A stretch of 10,975 nucleotides of DNA from an uncultured Gemella sp. (GTDB lineage Bacteria > Bacillota > Bacilli > Staphylococcales > Gemellaceae): the NCBI GenBank assembly GCA_947254465.1, contig CAMYEU010000039.1, positions 1 to 10,975 on the forward strand. Direction: 5' to 3'. A program made the position numbers and the translations under genes. How positions within the stretch are numbered: position 1 is the first letter of the stretch; every line of letters starts with the position of its first letter. Of the stretch, positions 1-6,822 are shown one piece after another. The notes below the pieces were generated by a model. That model saw only the letters and a list, made by a program, of their open reading frames with translations, was not told the DNA's origin and made no database searches.

Positions 1-58
1 CCCCATTATAAAACTCAGGTATTATACCGTTCATAAGCTTTAATAGAGTCGACTTTCC
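1..58 (-). pseudogene. Interrupted ECF/CbiO-type ABC transporter ATPase (internal fragment)
   Basis: Nineteen codons read on the minus strand from 58 to 2 give GKSTLLKLMNGIIPEFYNG. This is the end of a Walker A loop followed by the LxNGxIPxFYxG stretch typical of the ATPases of energy-coupling factor (CbiO/EcfA/YkoD-like) vitamin or metal importers. The codon before the glycine is a TAG stop, and nothing resembling the preceding GxxG of a P-loop is found upstream. Homology therefore starts abruptly inside the Walker A motif. The rest of the gene continues beyond the left edge. The simplest reading is that this host or resident gene was split by the element occupying the rest of the window. 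Family assignment rests on a short stretch but the motif is distinctive. Confidence 0.7.
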
Positions 59-70
59 CTACAATGTCAA
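42..70 (-). promoter_or_regulatory. Possible outward promoter spanning the junction
   Basis: On the minus strand a perfect -35 box TTGACA (65-70) lies in the element end. Exactly 17 bases further is TCTATT (42-47), a 4/6 match to the -10 consensus, inside the interrupted ABC gene. It would read out of the element. The -35 is element-derived and the -10 target-derived, so strength would depend on the insertion site or, in a circular form, on the opposite end. Confidence 0.35.
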
Positions 71-83
71 GCAATTGTTACAT
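53..83. other. Putative element/target junction (attL- or attR-like site)
   Basis: The change from ABC-ATPase coding sequence to unrelated DNA falls at about 56-61. Just on the element side is an imperfect dyad, ATGT-CAA (64-70) against TTG-TT-ACAT (75-83), the kind of symmetry bound by recombinases at element ends. The junction bases on the minus strand read AGGGAAAG, which includes the dinucleotide GA used as crossover by TndX/TnpX-type large serine recombinases. The exact crossover cannot be fixed without the empty site or the other element end. Confidence 0.5.
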
Positions 84-85
84 AA

Positions 86-106
86 AATTATACGATATTT
101 CTATCG
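86..106 (-). terminator. Weak hairpin downstream of the KilA-N gene
   Basis: A perfect 5-bp stem, CGATA/TATCG with a four-base loop (93-106), sits about 20 bases after the KilA-N stop and is followed on the minus strand by TATAATTTTATG. The stem is short and AT-rich and the T-tract is broken, so it would be a weak terminator at best. Confidence 0.25.
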
Positions 107-127
107 CCTAATTTATATACAAAACTT

Positions 128-931
128 TTATTTTAACTTTTTTATACGTTCACTTTCTGTTAGAATCCTCATTTGTTCAATAGCAATTGCATTTAATTTT
201 TCTATCCTTTCAGTTGCATCCATTCCCTCATTTATAAAAACAGCATTTAAGTTCTCAAGATTTGATAAACACACTAATTGTGATATATCAGCATAGTCTC
301 TCATATTTCCTTTTAACTCCGGATTATTTTCACGCCATTCTTTTGCTGTCATTCCAAACAAAGCTACATTTAATATATCTGCTTCACTTGCATAGATATA
401 GTTTATTCTTTCCTTTGATAATTTTTCAGGGACAAGTTTATTCTTAATTGCATCTGTATGAATTTTGTAATTTATCTTAGCTAAATTCCTCTTGATATCC
501 CAACCTAATTGTTTTTGTTCTTCTTCTTTTAAGCGCTCAAACTCTTTAATAAGATAGAGCTTAAAATAAGGTGATACCCAAGACGCAAATTCAAAAGCTA
601 TGTCTTTATGTGCATATGTTCCACCATATCTTCCTGCTTTGGCAATAATTCCGATAGAATTCGTCTTATTGACCCATTGTTTAACCGATAAAATAAAACG
701 ATTAAAACCTGCTTCATTTTTAATTCCCTCGAATTCGGTGGAATTAAAATTCGCATTATACATTTCTTCCCATATTCCTAAAAATTCAATTGTATTTTTA
801 TTCCTTAGCCATTTTTCTATCAGTGCCACACCATTTTCAACATTTCTAACCATGTCGGTTAAAGAAATATAATCTCTATTATCTATGGCAATAATGCTAA
901 TTTCTGATCCTTCCACATTTATTTTAGACAC
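128..931 (-). CDS. KilA-N domain DNA-binding protein
   Basis: A 267-aa protein when started at the GTG at 929-931. The N-terminal half (about residues 9-134) has the KilA-N layout: YISLTDMVR near the start, an EKWLRNKNTIEFLGIWE segment, then GRYGGTYAHKDIAFEFASWVSPYFKLYLIKEFERL. KilA-N domains are DNA-binding modules common in phages and mobile elements. The C-terminal half is helical and not recognised. The GTG start is preferred over the ATG at 953-955 because a GAGGTG ribosome site sits 6 bases before the GTG, and an extended -10 at 966-974 places the transcript start almost on the ATG. The gene lies between the recombinase operon and the element end, so it probably belongs to the element. 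A role as regulator, or as architectural factor at the nearby end, is inference. Confidence 0.85.
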   Translation of the reverse strand: MSKINVEGSEISIIAIDNRDYISLTDMVRNVENGVALIEKWLRNKNTIEFLGIWEEMYNANFNSTEFEGIKNEAGFNRFILSVKQWVNKTNSIGIIAKAGRYGGTYAHKDIAFEFASWVSPYFKLYLIKEFERLKEEEQKQLGWDIKRNLAKINYKIHTDAIKNKLVPEKLSKERINYIYASEADILNVALFGMTAKEWRENNPELKGNMRDYADISQLVCLSNLENLNAVFINEGMDATERIEKLNAIAIEQMRILTESERIKKLK

Positions 932-965
932 AAAAATCACCTCACAATATCTCATTTTAACTATA

Positions 966-974
966 ATTATATCA
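966..974 (-). promoter_or_regulatory. Extended -10 promoter for the KilA-N gene
   Basis: The minus strand reads TGATATAAT, a consensus extended -10 (TGnTATAAT). No good -35 is present at 16-18 bases, which extended -10 promoters tolerate. Transcription would begin about 959, giving a leader of about 28 bases containing GAGGTG ahead of the GTG start at 931. Confidence 0.55.
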
Positions 975-1046
975 TTTTTTTGTTTGTTCCTAAATATTTA
1001 CCCTATCAACTCATAGTAAACAGTACTATTTATTTCCGCAAATTTC

Positions 1047-1092
1047 CTCGCCATTATTTTCATTTTGGCGTATTAAAATTAAAGTTGGCGAG
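1047..1092. repeat. Cluster of TGGCG repeats between recombinase and KilA-N genes
   Basis: Three copies of a TGGCG core stand in this AT-rich gap: CTCGCCA (1047-1053, inverted), TTGGCG (1065-1070) and TTGGCGAG (1085-1092). The outer two form a perfect 7-bp inverted repeat (CTCGCCA/TGGCGAG). The segment lies just upstream of the KilA-N promoter and downstream of the last recombinase. Arrangement and rarity of GGCG here suggest protein-binding sites, but no T-tract marks a terminator. Confidence 0.45.
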
Positions 1093-1120
1093 ATTATGAG
1101 TTACTTTTAATGCTATTCAT

Positions 1121-2641
1121 CTATTTTTCTACAATTTCTATTTCTCCACTTCTTGATACAACTATTTTATCAATTTTATTGTCCACATAAGTCTTCAATA
1201 AACTTTCTTCGTCTAAGACTGTAATATCCATTTCTTTCCTTGAATCAATCTTCTCTGACTTCGATTCTTCCAACTTACTCTCCAATAATATCTTTTTATC
1301 TTTGATAAAAGTTTTTTCCTTTAGATACGCCTCTTTCGAAATATTTTTCTTTTTATAATTTTCATAAATGATTTGTAAATTACTGTTTAATATGGATATT
1401 TCCTTTAAAATCTCTTCTTTTACATTCTTGTGTTCTATAACTTTCTCTTTATTTAATGTGTTTTGAATCTTAAAACCTTTTAATTTAGGTTTTATAAGTT
1501 CAATAATATCTTTCTCTTTGATATTGTTTGGTTTTTTCTCAGCTTTACATAAATTACAATAATAAATCTTATACTTGTATATTTTATCTGAATTTTTCTT
1601 TTGTCTAATATCACTGCGAAAACTCATATGTCTACCACATTCTTTACAAAAAATCTTATCAGAAAAAATAGAACTATTTTTATTTCCTGTATATCCTCCA
1701 AAACTTCTTTTTTCTTTTATTTTCTTTACCTCATCAAATACTTCTCTTGAAATAATCGCTTCATGGGTATTTGGAAGAATTTTCCACTCCTCTTCAGGAA
1801 GTAAAATTCTTTTTCTTCCACCTATTTTTGTTTCTTTGAATTTATTATATACATAATCTCCTGTATATAGTTCGTTCCTTGTAATCTGTGAGATAGCTGC
1901 ATTTGTCCAAACTCTTTTCTTTACCTCACTTCCAGTAATTAAATTTCCAGTATAATCAGAAAGTTTCAGTTCTTCTTTTCGTTCAGAGCGTGTAATATAA
2001 CCTTTTTCATTAAATATATTAGCCACTTGAATACACGAATATCCTTTTAGCAATAAATCAAAAGCTTCTTTAACTATAAAAGCTGTTTTTTCATCAATGA
2101 TGATACTATGTTTATCTTTAGGATCTTTAATATATCCAAAAGGTGCTGCCCAATTTATATTTTTCCCCTGCGATTTAATTTGCCTAATAGAACTTCTTAC
2201 CTTTTCAGATAATTCCTTACTGAATAAATCATAATACAATGTCTTAAACTGTGTATCTGTATCTAAGCCATTGCCTTGTTCTTTTAAAGAATCATAGTTG
2301 TCATTAATAGCAATAAATCGTATTTTTAGAAATGGTAATATATTGCTTAAGTAATCCCCAAGCAAAATATAATCTCTTGAAAACCTAGACATATCTTTTA
2401 CAATTATAGTTCCTACTTTACCACTCTTTATATCCTCAATAAGCCTTAAAAATGAAGGTCTATTTGTATTAGTAGCAGAATATCCATCATCTACATATTC
2501 TTCTATTTCACAACTTTTTAAAGAGGTTTCATTTTCAATGTAGCTTTTTATATAATCTCTTTGATTTACTATACTTACACTTTCATCTACTTTGTGATAA
2601 TCTTCTTCAGAAAGTCTTAAATATATAGCTATCTTATTCAT
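1121..2641 (-). CDS. Large serine recombinase, third of three (506 aa)
   Basis: Site-specific DNA recombinase of the large serine (TnpX/TndX-like) family, which cuts and rejoins element ends through a phosphoserine intermediate. The resolvase-type catalytic domain starts with IAIYLRLS (Arg9, catalytic Ser11) and has VKDMSRFSRDY at about 81-91. The central recombinase domain is followed by a zinc-ribbon set at Cys332, Cys335, Cys362 and Cys365. A lysine/glutamate-rich coiled coil (about 400-475) and a short beta-rich tail ending in EIEIVEK complete the usual plan. The start is secure: GGAGG lies 6 bases before the ATG. The ATG overlaps the stop of the preceding recombinase by 8 bases (ATGAATAA), implying translational coupling. 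It is the shortest of the three. All visible catalytic features are intact, so it is likely active or an active partner. Confidence 0.93.
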   Translation of the reverse strand: MNKIAIYLRLSEEDYHKVDESVSIVNQRDYIKSYIENETSLKSCEIEEYVDDGYSATNTNRPSFLRLIEDIKSGKVGTIIVKDMSRFSRDYILLGDYLSNILPFLKIRFIAINDNYDSLKEQGNGLDTDTQFKTLYYDLFSKELSEKVRSSIRQIKSQGKNINWAAPFGYIKDPKDKHSIIIDEKTAFIVKEAFDLLLKGYSCIQVANIFNEKGYITRSERKEELKLSDYTGNLITGSEVKKRVWTNAAISQITRNELYTGDYVYNKFKETKIGGRKRILLPEEEWKILPNTHEAIISREVFDEVKKIKEKRSFGGYTGNKNSSIFSDKIFCKECGRHMSFRSDIRQKKNSDKIYKYKIYYCNLCKAEKKPNNIKEKDIIELIKPKLKGFKIQNTLNKEKVIEHKNVKEEILKEISILNSNLQIIYENYKKKNISKEAYLKEKTFIKDKKILLESKLEESKSEKIDSRKEMDITVLDEESLLKTYVDNKIDKIVVSRSGEIEIVEK

Positions 2642-4376
2642 GCTCTACCTCCAACTGCTTTCCCACATCTTTATCAAGTTTAAACTTAAAATATATGGTA
2701 ACCTGCTTATACTCTGATATTTCTATATGGCTAATTAATGTATCGACCAATTCTTTATCAACTTCTATGCTTTTAGCATCCAAGCAGCAAAATAGTACAT
2801 CTATAAATTCTATAATTTCTCTTTTTTTCTTTTTTATATTTCTTATTCTTTCATCAAAAATTTTTAATTCATTTTTTAAGGTTTTTATTTGATTATTTAT
2901 TTTTTTACTTTCTATTTTAAAATCACTTAAAAGAACCTCTCCTTTAACATAGTTTTCATATTGTTCTTGTAGATTGATCCTAAGAGAAGCAATCTTTTTA
3001 TTATTTACATCTGTTTTTAGAGAAACTTGATTTATCTTTTCAGTACTTATATTTTCTAAATATATTTTTAGTCGTAATCTTTTATCCTTTTTATAAAAGC
3101 TTGAAACCAGTCTTTTTAAGGTATCTACTAAAATTTTATCTAGGTCTGTTTCGTATATTCTTACATGAGATTTTTCTAAGTTTAATCTGTCTCCACCTTT
3201 ACAATAATAACAATAGCAAATCTCATCATGATATTTCAGTCCTCGTGGTCCATATTGTTTTTTCAAATATCTGCCACAAACACTGCACTGTATGAGGTCG
3301 TCATACTTTCCTTCTTTTTTATGATCTCTTTGAATTTTTACTCCAACATTTTCTTTTCCGTCTTTTATTATGTTTTTCAGTGAATGGTAAGGTAGATAGT
3401 TTTGTTTTTTCTCCTTTATCTCTCTGATATTTTCAAATGTAGTTTTGTCTATTAAACCTTCGTGGGTGTTCTCTGTTATAATCCACTCTTCTTTATCACG
3501 AAACTTACTTTTCCTACTTGGATCATGTCTATTTGAGTATACTCTTTGAATCAAATTCCCAATATATACTTCATCAGAAAGCATTTTTGATATATAAGAA
3601 ATATCCCATTGTTTTGTATCTTCTTTATCCTTAAAAATTTTACCTGTTCTTTTATATTCATCAGGTGTCGTATATGTTTTAGTCAATTCTCTTGCTATTT
3701 GCATATTGGATTTACCTTGACTTGCCATATAAAAGATAAGTCTTACTACATCTGCTGCCTTTTCGTCCATCACCAGAACTCTTTTTCCATCAATTTTATC
3801 AACCTTATAGCCATACGGAGCCATCGCTCCTATAAAAGACCCTTGTTTCATTTTTATTTCTTTAGATGCTTTTATTTTCTTTGAAATATCTTTTGCGTAT
3901 AAATCATTGAAGATATTTTTTATTGCTATTTCATAACTCTGATCTGATTTTATACCGTCTTTAGTATCAAGATTATCATTTACGGAAATAAATCGAACTC
4001 CCAAAAATGGAAATACTTTTTCGATATAGTTTGCGATTTCTAAATACTCTCTACCAAACCTTGACATATCTTTTACTATGATACAATTTATCCTACCTGT
4101 TCGGATATCTTCCATCATTTCAATAAATGCAGGTCTTTTAAAATTTGTTCCAGAATACTCATAGTCCTTGTATACTCTTAAAATCTTTATATCTTTTTCT
4201 TTTGCAGCATTTATACAGAGTTCTTCCTGCATTTCAAGTGAATTACTTTTATCCCTGTAAGCTTCCTTTCTTTCCTGTGATAATCTAGCATAAATACCGG
4301 CAATGTATATTTTTTCAATCACTTTTCCAACTTCTGTTCCTGATTGTGATATATGCCTATTTTTTGTTCTAGCCAC
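2634..4376 (-). CDS. Large serine recombinase, second of three (580 aa)
   Basis: Second large serine recombinase of the operon. From the preferred GTG at 4374-4376 it has a 25-aa N-terminal extension before IAGIYARLS, placing the catalytic serine at residue 33. IVKDMSRFGREY lies near 104-115. The zinc-ribbon region is unusual: CSVC at about 364-367 is followed by a cysteine/tyrosine-rich CYCYYC stretch near 387-392 rather than a simple second CxxC pair. A long coiled coil and beta-rich tail follow. A longer frame begins with GTG at 4386-4388, but that GTGAGG looks like the ribosome site for the GTG four codons later. The later start also gives an 8-base overlap (GTGGCTAG) with the upstream stop, the same spacing as the next junction. 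All catalytic motifs appear intact. Confidence 0.92.
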   Translation of the reverse strand: MARTKNRHISQSGTEVGKVIEKIYIAGIYARLSQERKEAYRDKSNSLEMQEELCINAAKEKDIKILRVYKDYEYSGTNFKRPAFIEMMEDIRTGRINCIIVKDMSRFGREYLEIANYIEKVFPFLGVRFISVNDNLDTKDGIKSDQSYEIAIKNIFNDLYAKDISKKIKASKEIKMKQGSFIGAMAPYGYKVDKIDGKRVLVMDEKAADVVRLIFYMASQGKSNMQIARELTKTYTTPDEYKRTGKIFKDKEDTKQWDISYISKMLSDEVYIGNLIQRVYSNRHDPSRKSKFRDKEEWIITENTHEGLIDKTTFENIREIKEKKQNYLPYHSLKNIIKDGKENVGVKIQRDHKKEGKYDDLIQCSVCGRYLKKQYGPRGLKYHDEICYCYYCKGGDRLNLEKSHVRIYETDLDKILVDTLKRLVSSFYKKDKRLRLKIYLENISTEKINQVSLKTDVNNKKIASLRINLQEQYENYVKGEVLLSDFKIESKKINNQIKTLKNELKIFDERIRNIKKKKREIIEFIDVLFCCLDAKSIEVDKELVDTLISHIEISEYKQVTIYFKFKLDKDVGKQLEVEHE

Positions 4377-6087
4377 AGCATACCTCACTTTCAGCGCTTA
4401 CAAGACTTTTATTCATAACAGTGGGTATAGTTTTTGACTTCCTGCTTTTATCGATACTTTTCTTTTTTATAGTGTTGGCTTTAATGTCAGACTTATCCAT
4501 TTTTGTCATTTCTTCAAGTAAAGACAATTCTTCAGTATGATTAAACCTAACATCTATCGTCTTATCTTCAGAAATAAAAATTTTATCAATAAGCATCACA
4601 ACAGACAATCTATCTATTTCAGATAAATTTTTATACTTGTTAATGTCGATGATCCAACTCTTATTTTTATCAATCTTCTCCTTAGTATCTTCCTGTTTTT
4701 TTAATCTATACTCGATACTTTCATCTAATTTAGTCAATTTCTCTGTATAGTTTTTTCTAAAAAGTTGATATTCTTCTTTACTAATAACATCTTCTTTTAG
4801 GTCAAGGTATAGAGAAGATAAGAGTTCTTCTGTCATCGCTTTTTCTCGTTTTAGTATAGGAATTTGATTGTCTTTCAAATTTTTATTTATATCTATACGC
4901 TGAACTTTAGAATATAGATTTTCATTAAATTCAATGTAGGACTTCATTATTTTAGATACTGCTTTTATCAAGGTTTCTTCTTTTATGCTGTGTCTTGTGC
5001 AAGATTTTTCCTTGTTGTACTTTGAACAGATATAGAATATCTCTTCTCTTTTTTTATACTTTACAGTCCTTCTAATCAAAGAACTTCCACATTCTTTACA
5101 AAAAAGCATTCCTGTAAAAATATCAATTTTGTCCTTTCCACGAGAATTATTCAAATCTCTTTTTAACATAGTATTTGCAATAGTAAAAACTTCTTTACTT
5201 ATAATTGCTTCATGGGTATTTTCTACTCTTATCCATTCTTCTTTCTCTTTTTCTATCTGCTTTTTATTTTTGTAACTTAAAGTAACACTCTTTCCTTGTA
5301 AGGTATTTCCAATATATACTTCATTTTCTATAATTCTATTTACTGTCTTTGCTGACCAGGTTCCACCTTTTGTGTTTTGAAATCCATTACACTTAAATCC
5401 TTGACTTTCTTTATATTTTCTTGGAGTTAAAACTCCTAAATGATTTAGTTCATCTGCAATTGCCTTTGAGGAATATCCCAAGAGTTTCATATCAAATATA
5501 TTTTTGATAATATCTGATATCTCTTTATCAATCACTAACTTGTTTTTATTCTCCTCAGACTTTTTATATCCATAAGGTGCAAAAGCACTGATAAAGTCTC
5601 CTTTTTCTCTTTTTATCTTTTGAGAGCTTTTTACCTTATTGGAAATATCTCGGCAATAACTGTCATTGATGAAGTTTTTTATAGGAAGTATAAGGTGTGT
5701 ATCGTTTATATCTGCACTTTTACTATCGTAATTGTCATTTACTGATATAAATCTTATACCGTTTTCCGGAAATATTCTTTGAATATATTTTCCAGCTTCT
5801 ATATAATCTCTTCCGAATCTTGATAAGTCCTTTACAATAATTGTATTGAACTTTCTATCATAGGCAGCCTTTATCATTTCTTTAAAATTGGGACGATCAA
5901 AATTTGCACCTGAATACCCATCATCCACATACTCTTTGACAATTGTAATTTGATTTTTTCTTGCATAAGAGTTTATAATTTCTCTTTGATTAGATATAGA
6001 GTTACTTTCTGTTTTTTCGCCATCTTCTTTTGATAATCTTAAATACATAACTGCCAAATTTTCTTTTGCTAAATTGTTTTTAAACAT
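4369..6087 (-). CDS. Large serine recombinase, first of three (572 aa)
   Basis: First gene of the recombinase operon. The catalytic domain carries AVMYLRLS (Arg17, catalytic Ser19), the DGYSGANFDRP motif near 56-66, and IVKDLSRFGRDY at about 84-95. A recombinase domain follows, with a zinc ribbon using Cys330, Cys333, Cys354 and Cys363. The C-terminal coiled coil spans about 411-475. The tail IDKIFISEDKTIDVRFNHTEE resembles the DUF4368 end of TnpX-type recombinases and is followed by a lysine/serine-rich extension of about 50 residues. AGGAGG lies 7 bases before the ATG, about 60 bases below a strong promoter. The family inserts and excises elements through a circular form. Which of the three enzymes does which step cannot be read from sequence. 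Confidence 0.94.
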   Translation of the reverse strand: MFKNNLAKENLAVMYLRLSKEDGEKTESNSISNQREIINSYARKNQITIVKEYVDDGYSGANFDRPNFKEMIKAAYDRKFNTIIVKDLSRFGRDYIEAGKYIQRIFPENGIRFISVNDNYDSKSADINDTHLILPIKNFINDSYCRDISNKVKSSQKIKREKGDFISAFAPYGYKKSEENKNKLVIDKEISDIIKNIFDMKLLGYSSKAIADELNHLGVLTPRKYKESQGFKCNGFQNTKGGTWSAKTVNRIIENEVYIGNTLQGKSVTLSYKNKKQIEKEKEEWIRVENTHEAIISKEVFTIANTMLKRDLNNSRGKDKIDIFTGMLFCKECGSSLIRRTVKYKKREEIFYICSKYNKEKSCTRHSIKEETLIKAVSKIMKSYIEFNENLYSKVQRIDINKNLKDNQIPILKREKAMTEELLSSLYLDLKEDVISKEEYQLFRKNYTEKLTKLDESIEYRLKKQEDTKEKIDKNKSWIIDINKYKNLSEIDRLSVVMLIDKIFISEDKTIDVRFNHTEELSLLEEMTKMDKSDIKANTIKKKSIDKSRKSKTIPTVMNKSLVSAESEVCCG

Positions 6088-6153
6088 AAAAAAGCCTCCT
6101 TTAATTCAATTTACATACAATAAATCGAACCAAGGCTAGGCTTCCACAAAAAT

Positions 6154-6182
6154 ATTATAACGCTCCTTATATTTTCTGTCAG
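6154..6182 (-). promoter_or_regulatory. Sigma-A promoter of the recombinase operon
   Basis: The minus strand has -35 CTGACA (6177-6182; 5/6 to consensus), exactly 17 bases, then a perfect -10 TATAAT (6154-6159). Transcription would start near 6147, leaving a leader of about 60 bases before the ATG at 6087. The -35 box overlaps the end of the TnpW-like gene and one arm of a perfect inverted repeat. Confidence 0.75.
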
Positions 6183-6201
6183 CCCCTAATAGACAGAAAA
6201 T
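6171..6201. promoter_or_regulatory. Perfect 10-bp inverted repeat over the recombinase -35 box (operator candidate)
   Basis: ATTTTCTGTC (6171-6180) and GACAGAAAAT (6192-6201) are perfect complements separated by 11 bases. The left arm contains most of the -35 hexamer of the recombinase promoter, and the spacer holds the stop codon of the TnpW-like gene. No T-tract follows on the minus strand, so it is not a terminator for the upstream gene. The position is that expected of a repressor site acting on the recombinase promoter. An RNA hairpin role is the alternative. Confidence 0.55.
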
Positions 6202-6353
6202 TTTTCTTTGATGTATTCCTCTACTAAATTTTCTAAGCTAAATCCATTTTCATTAAATTTAACTTCTATATTCCAACCATCAATTTGATTTATCATCTGT
6301 TTATCTTTTTTATCTGTTTTCATTTCTGTATTTATATTATGTTCATCACACAT
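6186..6353 (-). CDS. Small TnpW-like element protein (55 aa)
   Basis: A 55-codon ORF starting ATG-TGT-GAT and ending KEKFSVY before TAG. AAGGAGAAG lies 5 bases upstream of the ATG, a very good ribosome site. The protein has a polar lysine/asparagine-rich N-terminus, then INQIDGWNIEVKFNENGFSL and an amphipathic helix, ENLVEEYIKEKF. Size, position ahead of the serine recombinases, and the beta-strand plus charged-helix layout resemble the small TnpW proteins of Tn4451-type clostridial elements, whose function is unknown. The match is by plan rather than by strong motif. Its start overlaps the stop of an upstream mini-ORF by 8 bases, and its stop lies inside the inverted repeat at the recombinase promoter. 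Confidence 0.55.
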   Translation of the reverse strand: MCDEHNINTEMKTDKKDKQMINQIDGWNIEVKFNENGFSLENLVEEYIKEKFSVY

Positions 6354-6420
6354 AATATCTTCTCCTTATCTTCAATATTTTTAAGTTTTTTGACATTAAC
6401 AGGCGTGTAGGCCACGACAT
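6346..6420 (-). CDS. Possible 24-aa ORF coupled to the TnpW-like gene
   Basis: ATG at 6418-6420 begins a 24-codon frame, MSWPTRLLMSKNLKILKIRR and four more residues. It ends in TGA inside the start of the TnpW-like gene (ATGTGTGA, 8-base overlap). GGTGGTGA, one base off the GGAGGTGA ribosome-binding consensus, sits 7 bases before the ATG. The ribosome site of the TnpW-like gene lies within it, so translation through it could open or couple expression of that gene. Coding status is inferred from signals only. Confidence 0.4.
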   Translation of the reverse strand: MSWPTRLLMSKNLKILKIRRRYYV

Positions 6421-6520
6421 TGGAATTTCACCACCGCCCCTTTTCAAGATGAGCCGGCAACAACTGTAGAAGTATCATTATCCCCATTTGCTTCAATGCA
6501 TCAGTTTCCTAGGCTGAATA
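6400..6520 (-). other. GC-rich leader island upstream of the TnpW-like gene
   Basis: In 6401-6470 about 37 of 70 bases are G or C, while the flanking DNA is around 30%. On the minus strand the stretch carries a 16-codon frame (6428-6478, MILLQLLPAHLEKGRW) whose TGA lies inside the ribosome site of the 24-codon frame at 6346-6420. Short stems are possible, for example GGCG with CGCC around the ribosome site, but no single strong fold stands out. Such GC islands in AT-rich genomes are often structured RNA or strongly conserved leaders. I do not recognise a known riboswitch. Confidence 0.4.
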
Positions 6521-6682
6521 TATAATTTCTTTTTGTCGCTCGTTTTCTTTTATCCTTCTTTTAACTAGAGTATTTATTTAAGCCGAAATCCTTATCAGCA
6601 GAAAAGTCTTGGCGAAGAAATTATAAAGCTCCACAAATGGTTAATGTCCTGTCTTGGTCTATTCAGTTGTCAAGGTTCAAAT

Positions 6683-6719
6683 CTATATATAACGAGGTAT
6701 AAAAGTCCCTCTATATATA
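6683..6719. repeat. Imperfect inverted repeat in the sigma/TnpW intergenic region
   Basis: CTATATATAACGAGG (6683-6697) and CCCTCTATATATA (6707-6719) pair with small mismatches around a 9-base centre. It lies in the gap of about 400 bases between the sigma-like gene terminator and the GC-rich leader, where the promoter for the TnpW-like transcript would be expected. TATATA runs in both arms could serve as -10 boxes, but no convincing -35 partners them. An operator or hairpin is possible. Confidence 0.35.
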
Positions 6720-6775
6720 AACCTTACTTTCAGGATAATTTTTAACACTTTTTTGAATATTTTTTTGAAAAATTT

Positions 6776-6815
6776 TTAAAAAAATAGAGGACAGAGATTT
6801 TTTCCTCTGCCCTCT
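6776..6815 (-). terminator. Rho-independent terminator after the sigma-like gene
   Basis: AGAGGACAGAG (6786-6796) and CTCTGCCCTCT (6805-6815) form an 11-bp stem with one mismatch and an 8-base loop. On the minus strand it is followed by a run of seven T. It begins 8 bases after the sigma-like stop codon. A textbook intrinsic terminator that should isolate this gene from the TnpW/recombinase genes. Confidence 0.9.
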
Positions 6816-6822
6816 ACTTGAT

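Noticed and set aside
929..955. ATG start of the KilA-N gene at 955
   Set aside because: It lies at the predicted transcript start with no ribosome site; the GTG at 931 has GAGGTG at good spacing.
6651..6680. TTGACA at 6668-6673 on the minus strand as a promoter for the TnpW-like transcript
   Set aside because: No -10-like hexamer lies 16-18 bases downstream. The plus-strand TTGTCA reading the other way has only 15 bases to TATAAC and no gene to serve.
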